From DASQPR01 sp963831705 (lineage in GTDB: Bacteria > Actinomycetota > Actinomycetes > Mycobacteriales > Micromonosporaceae): a stretch of 64,000 nucleotides of DNA. The DNA lies in the NCBI GenBank assembly GCA_963831705.1, contig CAWHRE010000005.1:186001-250000 (forward strand), read 5' to 3'. Of this stretch, positions 54,631-62,592 are shown in pieces; position 1 is the first letter of the stretch, and each line of letters begins with the position of its first letter. Below the pieces are notes generated by a model, which was not told where the DNA came from, searched no databases, and saw only the letters and a list, made by a program, of their open reading frames with translations. A program made the position numbers and the translations under genes.

Positions 54631-54699
54631 CTTACTTGCCGACCGGCTAGTCGTTACACTCGAAACGTTAGGACACTCACTTACCGGTCGTCAAGTAGA
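54631..54699. promoter_or_regulatory. Paired inverted operator sites between MFS and TetR genes
   Basis: CTTACTTGCCGACCGG (54631-54646) and, inverted, CCGGTCGTCAAGTAGA (54684-54699) share a CCGGTCG.CAAGTA core. They flank the two divergent promoters, so the TetR protein probably controls its own gene and the exporter. Confidence 0.68.
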
Positions 54700-54723
54700 A
54701 TTCTCACCGAGGTGGAAGATCGC

Positions 54724-55269
54724 ATGAGCCAGCCCGATACGCGGACGAGGATTCAAAACGTCGCGCTGCGCCTGTTCAACGAGAACGGCTATGAGGCGAC
54801 CTCGTTGCGTGAGATCGCGGACGCGATCGGCGTCACCAAGGCGGCGCTCTACTACCACTTCAAGACGAAGGAAGAGATCGTCACGAGCCTCATCGACGAC
54901 CGGACCGCGGTCCTCGATGCGCTTTTCAACTGGGGTTTGACGCTGCCGCGCACGCTCGAGGGCCGCCGTGAGTTCATCAAGCGCTACGCCGATGAGCTGT
55001 TCGTCGGGAACCATTTCGACACGATGCGGTTCTTCGAGCGCAACCCGACCGCGCTGCGCGATCACCCGTCCGGGGAGCGCATGCGCAAGCAGATGATCGA
55101 GGTGGTGGAGTACCTGTCGGCGCCCGGCGCACCGCCGAAGGAGCGGCTGCGCGCGTCACTCGCGCTGTTCGCGTTGCACGCATCATGGTTCGTGCTGCGG
55201 GACGAGTCGGTCACCGACGACGATCGGCGGCAGACGAGCCTCGAGGTCGCACTTGAGCTGCTGGAATAG
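54724..55269 (+). CDS. TetR family transcriptional regulator
   Basis: 181 residues. The helix-turn-helix at 10-55 reads IQNVALRLFNENGYEATSLREIADAIGVTKAALYYHF, typical TetR. The ligand domain is generic. ATG 54724 has GAGGTGGAAG upstream; the earlier in-frame start at 54595 would run through the operator region. Its probable target is the divergent MFS pump. Confidence 0.94.
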   Translation: MSQPDTRTRIQNVALRLFNENGYEATSLREIADAIGVTKAALYYHFKTKEEIVTSLIDDRTAVLDALFNWGLTLPRTLEGRREFIKRYADELFVGNHFDTMRFFERNPTALRDHPSGERMRKQMIEVVEYLSAPGAPPKERLRASLALFALHASWFVLRDESVTDDDRRQTSLEVALELLE

Positions 55270-55270
55270 C

Positions 55271-55792
55271 TCAGTTCAGGTCAAGGCGAAGAGCCTGCAG
55301 GAACACATGGGGTACGGGTACGAAGTCGCGATCCGGCGTACGGATGAAGCCGAATCGGGCGTACAGCTTCATCGCGACATCGTTCCCGTTGCGGACGCAG
55401 ATCACGATCGCCTTGCTGCCCTGCTCGGCGGCGCGATCGATACATGCCCGGACCAACGCGGCTCCGACGCCGTTGCCCTGAGCGGACGGCGCGACGGCGA
55501 GCATGCGGAACTCCGCCTCGCCGTCGCCCGCGAGTTCGGCAAGAGGTGAACTCTTCGTCACGTACGTGACGCAGCCGACCACGTCGTCGGTGTCGGCGTC
55601 CACCGCGATCAGCACGTCGCTATGCGTCGCACGACCGGCCACGTCCGCCAGCGTCAGCGCATAGTCGTATTCGGCGTTCTCCTCGGAGCCGGGCGGAGGC
55701 GCGAGTTGGCCGTCGGCACGGTACGCGTCGACACAGATCACACCGGCGGCCGCGAACTCCGGTTCGGCCGCCGGCCGTACCCGTACCAGCAT
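55271..55792 (-). CDS. GNAT family N-acetyltransferase
   Basis: 173 residues with the GNAT fold: AEFRMLAVAPSAQGNGVGAALVRACID is the acetyl-CoA binding beta-bulge and loop, and NDVAMKLYARFGFIRTP closes it. The substrate is unknown. It is convergent with the TetR gene and lies 13 bases after the biotinyl-domain gene, so they may be co-transcribed. Confidence 0.9.
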   Translation of the reverse strand: MLVRVRPAAEPEFAAAGVICVDAYRADGQLAPPPGSEENAEYDYALTLADVAGRATHSDVLIAVDADTDDVVGCVTYVTKSSPLAELAGDGEAEFRMLAVAPSAQGNGVGAALVRACIDRAAEQGSKAIVICVRNGNDVAMKLYARFGFIRTPDRDFVPVPHVFLQALRLDLN

Positions 55793-55804
55793 GTTTTGTG
55801 CCCT

Positions 55805-56023
55805 TTAGTCGATGACCGCGATGAGGTCGCCCTCCTGGACGACGTCACCTTCGTTGACCGCAAGTTCTTTGACCGTGCCGTCGGATTCGGCCACGACCGG
55901 GATCTCCATCTTCATGGACTCGAGAATGACCAACGTGTCACCCTCTTCTACCTCGTCGCCCGCCTTGGCGACGACCTTCCAGACGTTCGCCACCATCTCG
56001 GCGCGGATCTCGTCAGCCATCAT
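55805..56023 (-). CDS. Biotin/lipoyl attachment domain protein
   Basis: 72 residues, a free-standing biotinyl domain: ESMKMEIPV holds the modified lysine (MKM), with the glycine-valine pairs of the beta-sandwich. It resembles mycobacterial TB7.3 (Rv3221c), also beside the anti-sigma gene. Which carboxylase it serves is unknown. Start ATG 56023 or 56020. Confidence 0.93.
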   Translation of the reverse strand: MMADEIRAEMVANVWKVVAKAGDEVEEGDTLVILESMKMEIPVVAESDGTVKELAVNEGDVVQEGDLIAVID

Positions 56024-56132
56024 CCGTCCCTCTCGTTACATGAACGTGCGAGACGTATCCAATCATGGAACCTCAGATGCGGAGGTGCCCAGTCGCCCCG
56101 GCTACCATCGTGTCTGACGAAGGAGGGGTCAC

Positions 56133-56207
56133 ATGGCTAAGAAGTCGCGCAAGAAGAAGGCTCGCAAGAAGAGCGCCGCCAACCACGGCAAGCGCCCAAA
56201 CTCCTGA
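56133..56207 (+). CDS. Ribosomal protein bL37
   Basis: 24-residue, very basic protein: MAKKSRKKKARKKSAANHGK then RPNS. It matches the mycobacterial ribosomal protein bL37 (MAKRGRKKRDRK...ANHGKRPN, from memory), found in the 50S subunit near the peptidyl transferase centre. AGGAGG lies six to seven bases before ATG. It is divergent from the biotinyl gene and next to a 61-bp element. Too short for usual gene callers. Confidence 0.9.
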   Translation: MAKKSRKKKARKKSAANHGKRPNS

Positions 56208-56227
56208 TCACAGGAGCCAAAGACTCA

Positions 56228-56288
56228 GTTGATCCTGGAGTTATGCGCACGACTCACGGTCGAGGCGCTAACTAACTCCAGGATCAAC
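56228..56288 (+). repeat. 61-bp palindromic interspersed element, copy E
   Basis: Perfect 16-base arms; in the gap between the bL37 gene and the convergent rsrA. Confidence 0.9.
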
Positions 56289-56314
56289 TTTGTTTGAGGT
56301 CTTGTTTTGAGGGC

Positions 56315-56581
56315 TCAGCGGGTCGGCTCGGAGACGATGTCGTTGAGCTTGGCCCGGAGGCGTTCGCGCAGTGCGTCCGGCGCGGTCTCGCCACCGCAGC
56401 AGCGCGACACGAGCGCCTTGACCTCCTGCTCGATGCCGAACTCGCGCAGGCACGGGCTGCACTCGTCGAGATGCGTCCGGATCAGCTGGCGCCGGTCCTC
56501 GTTGCACTCCAGGTCGAGGTAGAGGTAAACCTCGTCGAGTACGTCGCGGCAATCGCCCTTCTCAGGCGTGTCGGATCCCAC
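56315..56581 (-). CDS. rsrA: Redox-sensing anti-sigma factor RsrA/RshA
   Basis: 88-residue zinc anti-sigma factor. C11, H37, C41 and C44 (HLDECSPC) sit at the same numbers as in Streptomyces RsrA as I recall, so zinc binding and disulfide switching should be kept. It binds SigR under reducing conditions and releases it on thiol oxidation. Two bases follow the sigR stop, so the two genes are co-transcribed. Confidence 0.95.
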   Translation of the reverse strand: MGSDTPEKGDCRDVLDEVYLYLDLECNEDRRQLIRTHLDECSPCLREFGIEQEVKALVSRCCGGETAPDALRERLRAKLNDIVSEPTR

Positions 56582-56583
56582 GT

Positions 56584-57450
56584 CTACACCTCCCGCACGG
56601 TCGGGGCGTCAGTGCCCGCGGCCGAATCGTCAGCCTGCGCGGTCAGCGCGGCGTCGTCATCGTCATGAGTGGCCGTGCCGCGGTTGAAACCACGCTCCGC
56701 GGCATAGTCTTCCAGGCTGCGACGCAAGTTGCGCCGACCGCGGTGCAAACGTGACATCACCGTGCCGATCGGCGTGTTCATGATGTCGGCGATCTCCTTG
56801 TACGAGAACCCCTCGACATCGGCCAGGTAGACCGCGAGCCGGAACTCTTCGGGCAGCGCCTGCAGCGCTTCCTTGACATCCGAGTCGGGCAGCCGGTCGA
56901 GCGCCTCCGCCTCGGCCGACTTCAGACCGGTCGACATGTGCGACGACGCGTCGGCGAGCTGCCAGTCGGTGATCTCCTCGGTCGGCGACTGCAGCGGCTG
57001 GCGCTGGCGCTTCCGATAGGAGTTGATGTACGTATTCGTCAAGATCCGGTACAGCCAGGCCTTCAGGTTCGTGCCCTGTTCGAACTGGTGGAACGCGGCG
57101 TACGCCTTCAGGAACGTCTCCTGAACGAGATCCTCCGCGTCGGCCGGATTGCGAGTCATGCGCAGGGCGGCACCGTAGAGCTGGTCGATGAACGGCATTG
57201 CATCCCGTTCGAACCGATCACGGTTGTCTGCCTGCTGGCCTACTGTCACTCGCGCGCCCTTCGTCGACCGTCCCGACGAGAATACGCCGTTAATGATCGA
57301 CTCGTTCGCGGATGCACGCTTGTCGGCCCGGGTCCGCGACAGGGTGGTCGGCGGAACGACCGACGCCGGCCATCCGGGCGCACCGAGCAGCTCCGACACG
57401 AACGTCGCGTCGTGCTTTGTTTCGGGAGTCAATTCGCGAATTGTGCTCAA
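56584..57450 (-). CDS. sigR: Thiol-stress sigma factor SigR/SigH, with a possible long isoform
   Basis: ECF sigma factor. Region 2 reads DAEDLVQETFLKAYAAFHQF, region 4 EGFSYKEIADIMNTPIGTVMSRLHRGR. The usual start is GTG 57249 (VTVGQQADNRDRFERDAMPFID; 221 residues), with AAGGG upstream. The frame stays open to TTG 57450, which adds 67 residues, like the unstable SigR' isoform described in Streptomyces coelicolor. A GGAAT...GTT promoter sits upstream of the long start. It controls thioredoxin, mycothiol and proteolysis genes in other actinomycetes. Confidence 0.94.
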   Translation of the reverse strand: MSTIRELTPETKHDATFVSELLGAPGWPASVVPPTTLSRTRADKRASANESIINGVFSSGRSTKGARVTVGQQADNRDRFERDAMPFIDQLYGAALRMTRNPADAEDLVQETFLKAYAAFHQFEQGTNLKAWLYRILTNTYINSYRKRQRQPLQSPTEEITDWQLADASSHMSTGLKSAEAEALDRLPDSDVKEALQALPEEFRLAVYLADVEGFSYKEIADIMNTPIGTVMSRLHRGRRNLRRSLEDYAAERGFNRGTATHDDDDAALTAQADDSAAGTDAPTVREV

Positions 57451-57506
57451 CGCACATTCCCTTCCAGGTCTGCACGGACGGGCTGGCGCACGTCCACAGG
57501 TGCTTC

Positions 57507-57533
57507 AACGCTGGAAGGAGGTCACAACATTCC
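57507..57533 (-). promoter_or_regulatory. SigR-type promoter upstream of sigR
   Basis: GGAAT (57533-57529), 19 bases, GTT (57509-57507), matching the SigR consensus GGAAT-18/19-GTT. It lies about 57 bases before TTG 57450, so it could drive the long isoform and autoregulation. Confidence 0.6.
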
Positions 57534-57770
57534 GGGGGCCGCAGGACCGCACGCGGCCAGGCCGGTAATTGCGCCGGGAATCGGTGTGATGGAGCCCACC
57601 CCGGTCCCGGCGGCGGGACCGACGGAGTGCAGACCCCTCACGCACTCCGCCAACCACCGGGACCAGGGAGAGCCTGGGAGGTTGGATCTGGCCACGGATG
57701 ACGGGTCATCCGGGGTCTGTGTGCCCGCGGACGGGCTCACAGTCGTAGAACGATCGATGCCCGTCGGAGG

Positions 57771-58391
57771 TCACGATCCTGCGGTCACGCGGGTCAGCCA
57801 GTCGACGACGATTGCCGATGTGCCGCGCAGATCGGTCCGGAGATCGTGCCGCGCGCCGGGTCGGACCGCGACTTCGACGTGGTCATCCGCGGTCGGGCAG
57901 CCGAACGGGTCACGGTCGCCGTTGACGACGAGCGTCGGCAGGCCGGTCCGCAATTCGGCATCCCGCGACCGCTCCGGGTGGCCCGGTGGATGTAGTGGGA
58001 ACGCGAGCGCGAGGATGGCATCGGCCTGTACCGCCATCGCCGTACGGCAGGCGACGCGAGCGCCGCTGGACCGGCCGCCGACGATCAGCGGCAACGTGGC
58101 CATGGCACCCTTCCGAAGTCCGGTCAGCACCGCGATCCACGCTTCGTCGAGGTGGGTTGCGGGCGCCGCGGCACGCCGACCGGCCACTCGGTACGGCTGG
58201 GTCACCCGTGCCACTACCACTCCGCAGTCGACCGCCGCATGCGTCACGGCGACCAGGTCGGGCGAGTCGATTCCGCCGCCTGCGCCGTGGCCGAGCACAA
58301 GCAGGGCGAGCGCCGGACGCGCCGACGACGGCCGCTCGATGGCGACTTCGGCAGGGCCTCGTGGTGTTGGGATCTGGGTCACGGATGTCAC
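57771..58391 (-). CDS. Alpha/beta hydrolase (KANL3/Tex30-like)
   Basis: About 206 residues. LLVLGHGAGGGIDSPDLVAV is the oxyanion region, GGRSSGARVA the nucleophile elbow with catalytic serine, LVVNGDRDPFG the acid-side strand and RHDL the histidine. The pattern is of the Tex30/KANL3-like dienelactone hydrolase relatives. The substrate is unknown. The start is GTG 58391 or GTG 58382; ATG 58433 is less likely. Confidence 0.85.
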   Translation of the reverse strand: MTSVTQIPTPRGPAEVAIERPSSARPALALLVLGHGAGGGIDSPDLVAVTHAAVDCGVVVARVTQPYRVAGRRAAAPATHLDEAWIAVLTGLRKGAMATLPLIVGGRSSGARVACRTAMAVQADAILALAFPLHPPGHPERSRDAELRTGLPTLVVNGDRDPFGCPTADDHVEVAVRPGARHDLRTDLRGTSAIVVDWLTRVTAGS

Positions 58392-58463
58392 AGATATATC
58401 GTGCGGCCGGTCGAGCCGACCGGCCGCACGCAAATCGCCCTATTTCTGTGAAAGCGCCATTGC

Positions 58464-58898
58464 TCACACGGTGGCGGCGAACGACCTCATTGCCGGCACA
58501 TTGCTGCGCGCATTGCCGATCTCGTGGTCGGTTTCCGAATCTCCCCGCCAGACCGGGGCCATAGCGCGCCGTTCACGCGCTGTCGTGGCACCCCATACGC
58601 CGTGGCAGTCGCCCGCATCGAGTGCCCACGCAAGGCACGCTCCTTGCACCGGGCAATCCCGGCACAATCGCAAGGCTGGATCCGATGTTTCTCGTGGAGC
58701 CGGAAAAAACGTTTCCGGGTCCTGACTGCGGCAGATGCCGCTCGCTCGCCAAGATTCGTCGCTCGTTCTTTCGGTGAACGCACGAACCAATCTTGGGTCT
58801 CTCCGTGCCGCTGCTACCTCGTGTGGCCGAGGCATACGTGCTCGGGTCACTACCCACCTCCCCCGCGGGTTTTGAACATTAGTGCTGCCGATCGACAA
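58464..58898 (-). CDS. WhiB family Fe-S regulator with N-terminal extension
   Basis: Up to 144 residues. Cluster cysteines C56 (ICRSQDPETFFP), C79, C82 and C88, then GVWGATTARERR. The region before C56 is unusually long; the true start may be ATG 58835 or later. It differs from the WhiB at 37799 by an extended C-terminus (DSETDHEIGNARS). The role is not known. Confidence 0.9.
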   Translation of the reverse strand: MSIGSTNVQNPRGRWVVTRARMPRPHEVAAARRDPRLVRAFTERTSDESWRASGICRSQDPETFFPAPRETSDPALRLCRDCPVQGACLAWALDAGDCHGVWGATTARERRAMAPVWRGDSETDHEIGNARSNVPAMRSFAATV

Positions 58899-58995
58899 CC
58901 ATCGGCGTTGGTTTCTATCGCACTTTCGGCTGCCTAATCAAGAGTTTTGGACAGCCGAGGGGAGAAGTCGAGGGAACGCTTTTACCGCAAAATCC

Positions 58996-59730
58996 CTAAA
59001 ACAGGGTCAGATCCACCGGATCGGATTCAGGTTGGTCCATTCGGACGATGAGACCTGGGCCGTCGTTGCGGACATCGCCGACCGAAAGTCCTACCGGCCG
59101 GATCTCCAACCGTGCTATTTGCGTATCGGTGGGCGGTTCGAGTAACCGGTCAAGGTCATCGGTGGCGGTAAGCCACGACTCCCAACGATCCGGAGAAAGA
59201 AACAACGGCATGCGATCGTGTACGGACGTGAGCGGGCCCAGCGCCGCCGTCGTCACGATCGAACACGTGAGCAGCCGGTCCCCGCCGGAGTCGTGCCACA
59301 CCGACCACAGTCCGGCGAAGACGATCGGCTCGTCCGCGGTCGGCGTCATGAAGTACGGCTGCTTGCGCACCTTTGCCGGAGCCGTGACGGCGGGCGCTGC
59401 GAACTCGTACCAGCCGGTGGCCGGGATCAGGCAACGGCGCGACGCGAACGGCTTCGCGTACGCCTTCGTGGTGGCGACCGTCTCGGCACGTGCATTGATC
59501 ATTCGGGCACCGGAACGGCGATCCGACGCCCATGGCGGCACAAGTCCCCATCGCGCAACCGAGAGCACCCGGCCATCAACCGATCCGGACATCCGGATGA
59601 TCGGCACCGGATCGGTCGGCGCGACGTTGTAGTCGATCGCGACCGACTCGTCCGCGGTCGTGCCGTCCACCGCATCGAATATCGACGATAGATCGGTGGC
59701 TGTCCGTGTTGTTGCGTACCGCCCGCACAT
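58996..59730 (-). CDS. SOS response-associated peptidase (SRAP/YedK/HMCES)
   Basis: 244 residues starting MCGRYATT. Cys2 becomes N-terminal and forms the thiazolidine link to abasic sites in single-stranded DNA. Other active-site residues are the asparagine of INARAET, the glutamate of WYEF and the histidine of VHDRMP. It protects abasic sites during replication. The start is fixed by the conserved MCGRY and by TACGTT six bases upstream. It is divergent from the aroA remnant, as in mycobacteria where SRAP flanks aroA. Confidence 0.95.
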   Translation of the reverse strand: MCGRYATTRTATDLSSIFDAVDGTTADESVAIDYNVAPTDPVPIIRMSGSVDGRVLSVARWGLVPPWASDRRSGARMINARAETVATTKAYAKPFASRRCLIPATGWYEFAAPAVTAPAKVRKQPYFMTPTADEPIVFAGLWSVWHDSGGDRLLTCSIVTTAALGPLTSVHDRMPLFLSPDRWESWLTATDDLDRLLEPPTDTQIARLEIRPVGLSVGDVRNDGPGLIVRMDQPESDPVDLTLF

Positions 59731-59736
59731 GCCCAC

Positions 59737-59742
59737 AACGTA
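59737..59742 (-). promoter_or_regulatory. -10 element of leaderless SRAP gene
   Basis: TACGTT ends six bases before ATG 59730. Confidence 0.6.
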
Positions 59743-59837
59743 GCGCGCGCAATGAGATTCACACGATCCCGCCATCTGCGTGATCGCACGTTTTCGCAGG
59801 GAGCCGTGCGCCGATCGCACCAGGCAGAATGCAAAGG

Positions 59838-60002
59838 ATGACCGAGAAAGCCGCAGCGTGGCGGGCACCGACGGCGTATGCCGGCGCCGTGCTCGGTCTG
59901 GCCGTACCGGGGATCGAGTTGTCGGACGTCACGTGCACGTCGAAGACGATGCCCGGACTCTGTGAGTCATGGGCCGCTATGGTTCGGGGTACCGATATGT
60001 GA
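59838..60002 (+). pseudogene. aroA: aroA (EPSP synthase) with internal deletion
   Basis: A 54-codon frame that begins MTEKAAAWRAPTA, like the start of actinobacterial AroA, and continues directly with AGAVLGLAVPGIELSDV and CTSKTMP, like its C-terminus (AGAxxGLxVPGxxxxDxxxTxKTLP). About 370 residues are missing in frame. The place between the SRAP gene and rsgA is that of aroA in mycobacteria. Only the ends remain, so no EPSP synthase activity is possible from this locus. CAGAAT is seven bases before ATG. Confidence 0.82.
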
Positions 60003-60012
60003 GGCAGGCAGC

Positions 60013-61026
60013 TTGACCGCGAAACAGCGCAGTTACGACGAGGACGACGTACGGGTACGGCCCGGCAAGTCGTCGCGTCCGCGTACCCGGGTGCGACCCA
60101 AACACGACGAGGCCGCGCTGGGCTTCGTGATGACCGTCGATCGTGGCCGCTTCACCTGTGAAGTCAACGGCAACGTGGTCACCGCGATGCGAGCCCGGGA
60201 ACTTGGACGCCGTGGCGTGGTCGTCGGCGACCGGGTAGCGATCGTCGGCGACGTCTCCGGCGAGGAGGGCGCACTTGCTCGGATCGTTCGGATCGAAGAG
60301 CGTACGTCGGTGCTTCGCCGTACGGCCGACGACGACGACACGACGCCCGAGGGCCGACTGGAACGCGTGATCGTCGCGAACGCCGATCAGCTCGTGATCG
60401 TCAGCGCGTTGGCCGACCCGCCGCCGCGTACCGGCTTCATCGATCGCTGCCTCGTCGCCGCCTACGACGCCGACATCGAGCCGTTGTTGTGCCTCACGAA
60501 GGCGGATCTGGCCGGCCCGGAAGCGGTCCTCGACTACTACGCCGAGTTACTCCTCCCGTACGTGCTCTGCCGCTCGGACGAGGATCCGGACGAGCTGCGC
60601 GAGGCACTGTCCGGGCACGTCTCGGTGATGGTCGGGCACTCCGGCGTCGGCAAGTCGACGCTCGTGAACAAGCTCATCCCGGACGCGTACCGGGCGGTCG
60701 GCGTGGTCAGCTCGGTCGGCAAGGGCCGGCACACCTCGACCAGCGCGATCGCGTTGCATCTGCCGAACGACTCCGGCTGGATCATCGATACGCCAGGCGT
60801 ACGGTCGTTCGGGCTGGCCCACGTGTCGGCGAACAGCGTGTTGCACGGCTTCCCGGACCTGGTCGAAGCATCGGCGAACTGCCCACCGAACTGCGAGCAC
60901 ACCGCGCTGAGCCCAAACTGCGGCCTGGATGCGCTGGTCGCGGCCGGCGGGGCCGATCCGCGTCGGCTCGCGTCGTTCCGGCGGCTCCTGCTGTCCCAAG
61001 CCGGGACGCCGGAGCAGGACGGCTAG
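60013..61026 (+). CDS. rsgA: Ribosome small subunit GTPase RsgA
   Basis: 337-residue circularly permuted GTPase that checks 30S subunit maturation. OB fold at the N-terminus (GVVVGDRVAIVGDVS), then LTKAD (G4), GHSGVGKSTLVNKL (G1), GRHTSTS, DTPGVRSFG (G3) and the zinc knuckle CPPNCEHTALSPNC. Start is TTG 60013 with GAGG upstream, 11 bases after the aroA remnant, so they probably share a transcript. The stop lies in a 17-base tandem repeat. Confidence 0.95.
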   Translation: MTAKQRSYDEDDVRVRPGKSSRPRTRVRPKHDEAALGFVMTVDRGRFTCEVNGNVVTAMRARELGRRGVVVGDRVAIVGDVSGEEGALARIVRIEERTSVLRRTADDDDTTPEGRLERVIVANADQLVIVSALADPPPRTGFIDRCLVAAYDADIEPLLCLTKADLAGPEAVLDYYAELLLPYVLCRSDEDPDELREALSGHVSVMVGHSGVGKSTLVNKLIPDAYRAVGVVSSVGKGRHTSTSAIALHLPNDSGWIIDTPGVRSFGLAHVSANSVLHGFPDLVEASANCPPNCEHTALSPNCGLDALVAAGGADPRRLASFRRLLLSQAGTPEQDG

Positions 61027-61060
61027 CACAGCAGGACGGCTAGCACAGCAGGACGGCTAG
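61014..61060. repeat. 17-bp tandem repeat, 2.8 copies
   Basis: GCAGGACGGCTAGCACA repeated twice in full and once in part. It contains the rsgA stop (TAG) and the stop of the convergent DUF2087 gene. Confidence 0.9.
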
Positions 61061-61593
61061 ACCTCTACCGCTCCGCCGGACCGCCAGTAGATGCCGTTCT
61101 CGCGCGCCATCAGATCCTCGTCGATCAGGTAGCGCCGCAGCGAGACGTAGTCCTCGTGCCATGCCCGCAGCACGGCGTCAACCGCGCGCTCGGGGTAGCG
61201 CACGCCGGGTTCGAAGCAGGCCGCGATGTGTTCGAGGATGACCAGCCGTTTGCCGCGCGTCGCCGGGATCGTCACGAGCCGACCGTCGCGTACGAACGCT
61301 CGCAGCACGTTGGCTTTGGCCTGATCCGGATCCAGTGGCTCATCCGGAGTGGGCTCCGGCGCGTACGCCCGCATTGCCTCTTTGAAAACCGACGGCGTAC
61401 CGGTCAGCCTGCCGTCGACCGTTTCGATCAGCCCACCTTGTTCCAACCGGCGGAGCGCGCGCACGACATCGCGGGCCGGGAGTCCGGTCGCGGCCGTCAC
61501 CGCCGACGGGCTTTGCGCTCCGAGTACGACCGCCGCGAACGTGAGCAAACGTTCCTCCTCGGCCAGCAGGCCGCACAGCATTTCCGGGCGCAT
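61057..61593 (-). CDS. DUF2087 protein with winged helix
   Basis: 178 residues. The N-terminal half is a winged helix (VTAATGLPARDVVRALRRLEQGGLIETV), the C-terminal half a DUF2087 domain (ILEHIAACFEPGVRYPERAVDAVLRAWHEDYVSLRRYLIDE). Such proteins are ArsR-like regulators or DNA-binding proteins of unknown target. Stop overlaps the tandem repeat at the end of rsgA. Confidence 0.9.
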   Translation of the reverse strand: MRPEMLCGLLAEEERLLTFAAVVLGAQSPSAVTAATGLPARDVVRALRRLEQGGLIETVDGRLTGTPSVFKEAMRAYAPEPTPDEPLDPDQAKANVLRAFVRDGRLVTIPATRGKRLVILEHIAACFEPGVRYPERAVDAVLRAWHEDYVSLRRYLIDEDLMARENGIYWRSGGAVEV

Positions 61594-61638
61594 GCCGATA
61601 ATCTATATCTGAAAACGCCCATTGGCGCCTAACGGCTT

Positions 61639-61665
61639 TTGGCCGTGGCTCGACTCGGCTAGGTT
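61639..61665 (+). promoter_or_regulatory. hisN promoter, leaderless
   Basis: TTGGCC (61639), 15 bases, TAGGTT (61660-61665), six bases, ATG 61672. Confidence 0.65.
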
Positions 61666-61671
61666 GCCGTC

Positions 61672-62484
61672 ATGAGCGGATACGCCGACGACCTCGCCCT
61701 CGCACACATGCTCGCCGACACAGCGGATGCGATCTCGATGAGCCGTTTCCGCGCGCTCAATCTGCAGGTGACCACGAAGCCCGATCTGACGCCGGTGACG
61801 GACGCCGATACGGCGGTCGAGAAGGCGCTCCGATCGACGCTCGCACGAACCAGACCGCGCGACGCGGTGTTCGGTGAGGAGTACGGCGCGACCGAGGCAC
61901 CGGCCGGACCCGGCCAGCGGCGCTGGGTGATCGATCCGATCGACGGGACCAAGAATTTCGTTCGCGGCATCCCGATCTGGGGCACGCTGATCGCGTTGAT
62001 GGAGGGCGACCAGGCGGTAGCCGGTCTCGTCTCGGCGCCGGCGCTCGGCCGTCGCTGGTGGGCCGCGCTCGGCCACGGCGCCTATGCCGGTCGTCATACT
62101 GCGGCCGCGACACCGCTACGGGTGTCCGGCGTGCGCCGGCTCGCCGACGCGTCGTTCTGCTACTCGTCGCTCGGCGCGTGGGAGGAGACCGGCCGGCTCG
62201 AACCGATGCTCGACATCATGCGCAAGACCTGGCGCAGTCGCGCGTACGGCGACTTCTACGGGTACATGCTGCTGGCCGAGGGCGGCGTGGATATCGTCGT
62301 CGATCCTGAGCTGTCGCTGTGGGACGTCGCGGCACTCGTACCGATCATCACCGAGGCCGGCGGCACGTTTACCGATCTCACCGGGCGACCCGGCCCCGGA
62401 AGTGGCAGCGCAATCGCAACAAATGGTGCATTGCATCACGACATTTTGGCCTGCCTGAATCCTGCCTCCGTCAGCTACACATAG
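61672..62484 (+). CDS. hisN: Histidinol-phosphatase (inositol monophosphatase type)
   Basis: 270 residues. FGEEYG supplies the first metal ligand glutamate, WVIDPIDGTKNFVRGIPIWGT the IMPase motif, and LSLWDVAALVPIITEAGG the second motif. Actinobacterial proteins of this layout dephosphorylate histidinol phosphate in histidine synthesis; inositol phosphatase activity is the alternative. TAGGTT six bases upstream makes the mRNA leaderless. Confidence 0.9.
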   Translation: MSGYADDLALAHMLADTADAISMSRFRALNLQVTTKPDLTPVTDADTAVEKALRSTLARTRPRDAVFGEEYGATEAPAGPGQRRWVIDPIDGTKNFVRGIPIWGTLIALMEGDQAVAGLVSAPALGRRWWAALGHGAYAGRHTAAATPLRVSGVRRLADASFCYSSLGAWEETGRLEPMLDIMRKTWRSRAYGDFYGYMLLAEGGVDIVVDPELSLWDVAALVPIITEAGGTFTDLTGRPGPGSGSAIATNGALHHDILACLNPASVSYT

Positions 62485-62580
62485 TCTGACAAGGGGATTT
62501 GCCTTCCGTTCCGAGTCTTTGTCACGCTGTGTGATGTCAGTGGAATGAACTGGCGACGGGCGTTATACGTCCGGGCCGTC

Positions 62581-62586
62581 TATCCT
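62581..62586 (+). promoter_or_regulatory. -10 element of leaderless transporter gene
   Basis: TATCCT ends six bases before GTG 62593. Confidence 0.58.
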
Positions 62587-62592
62587 CGTCGA

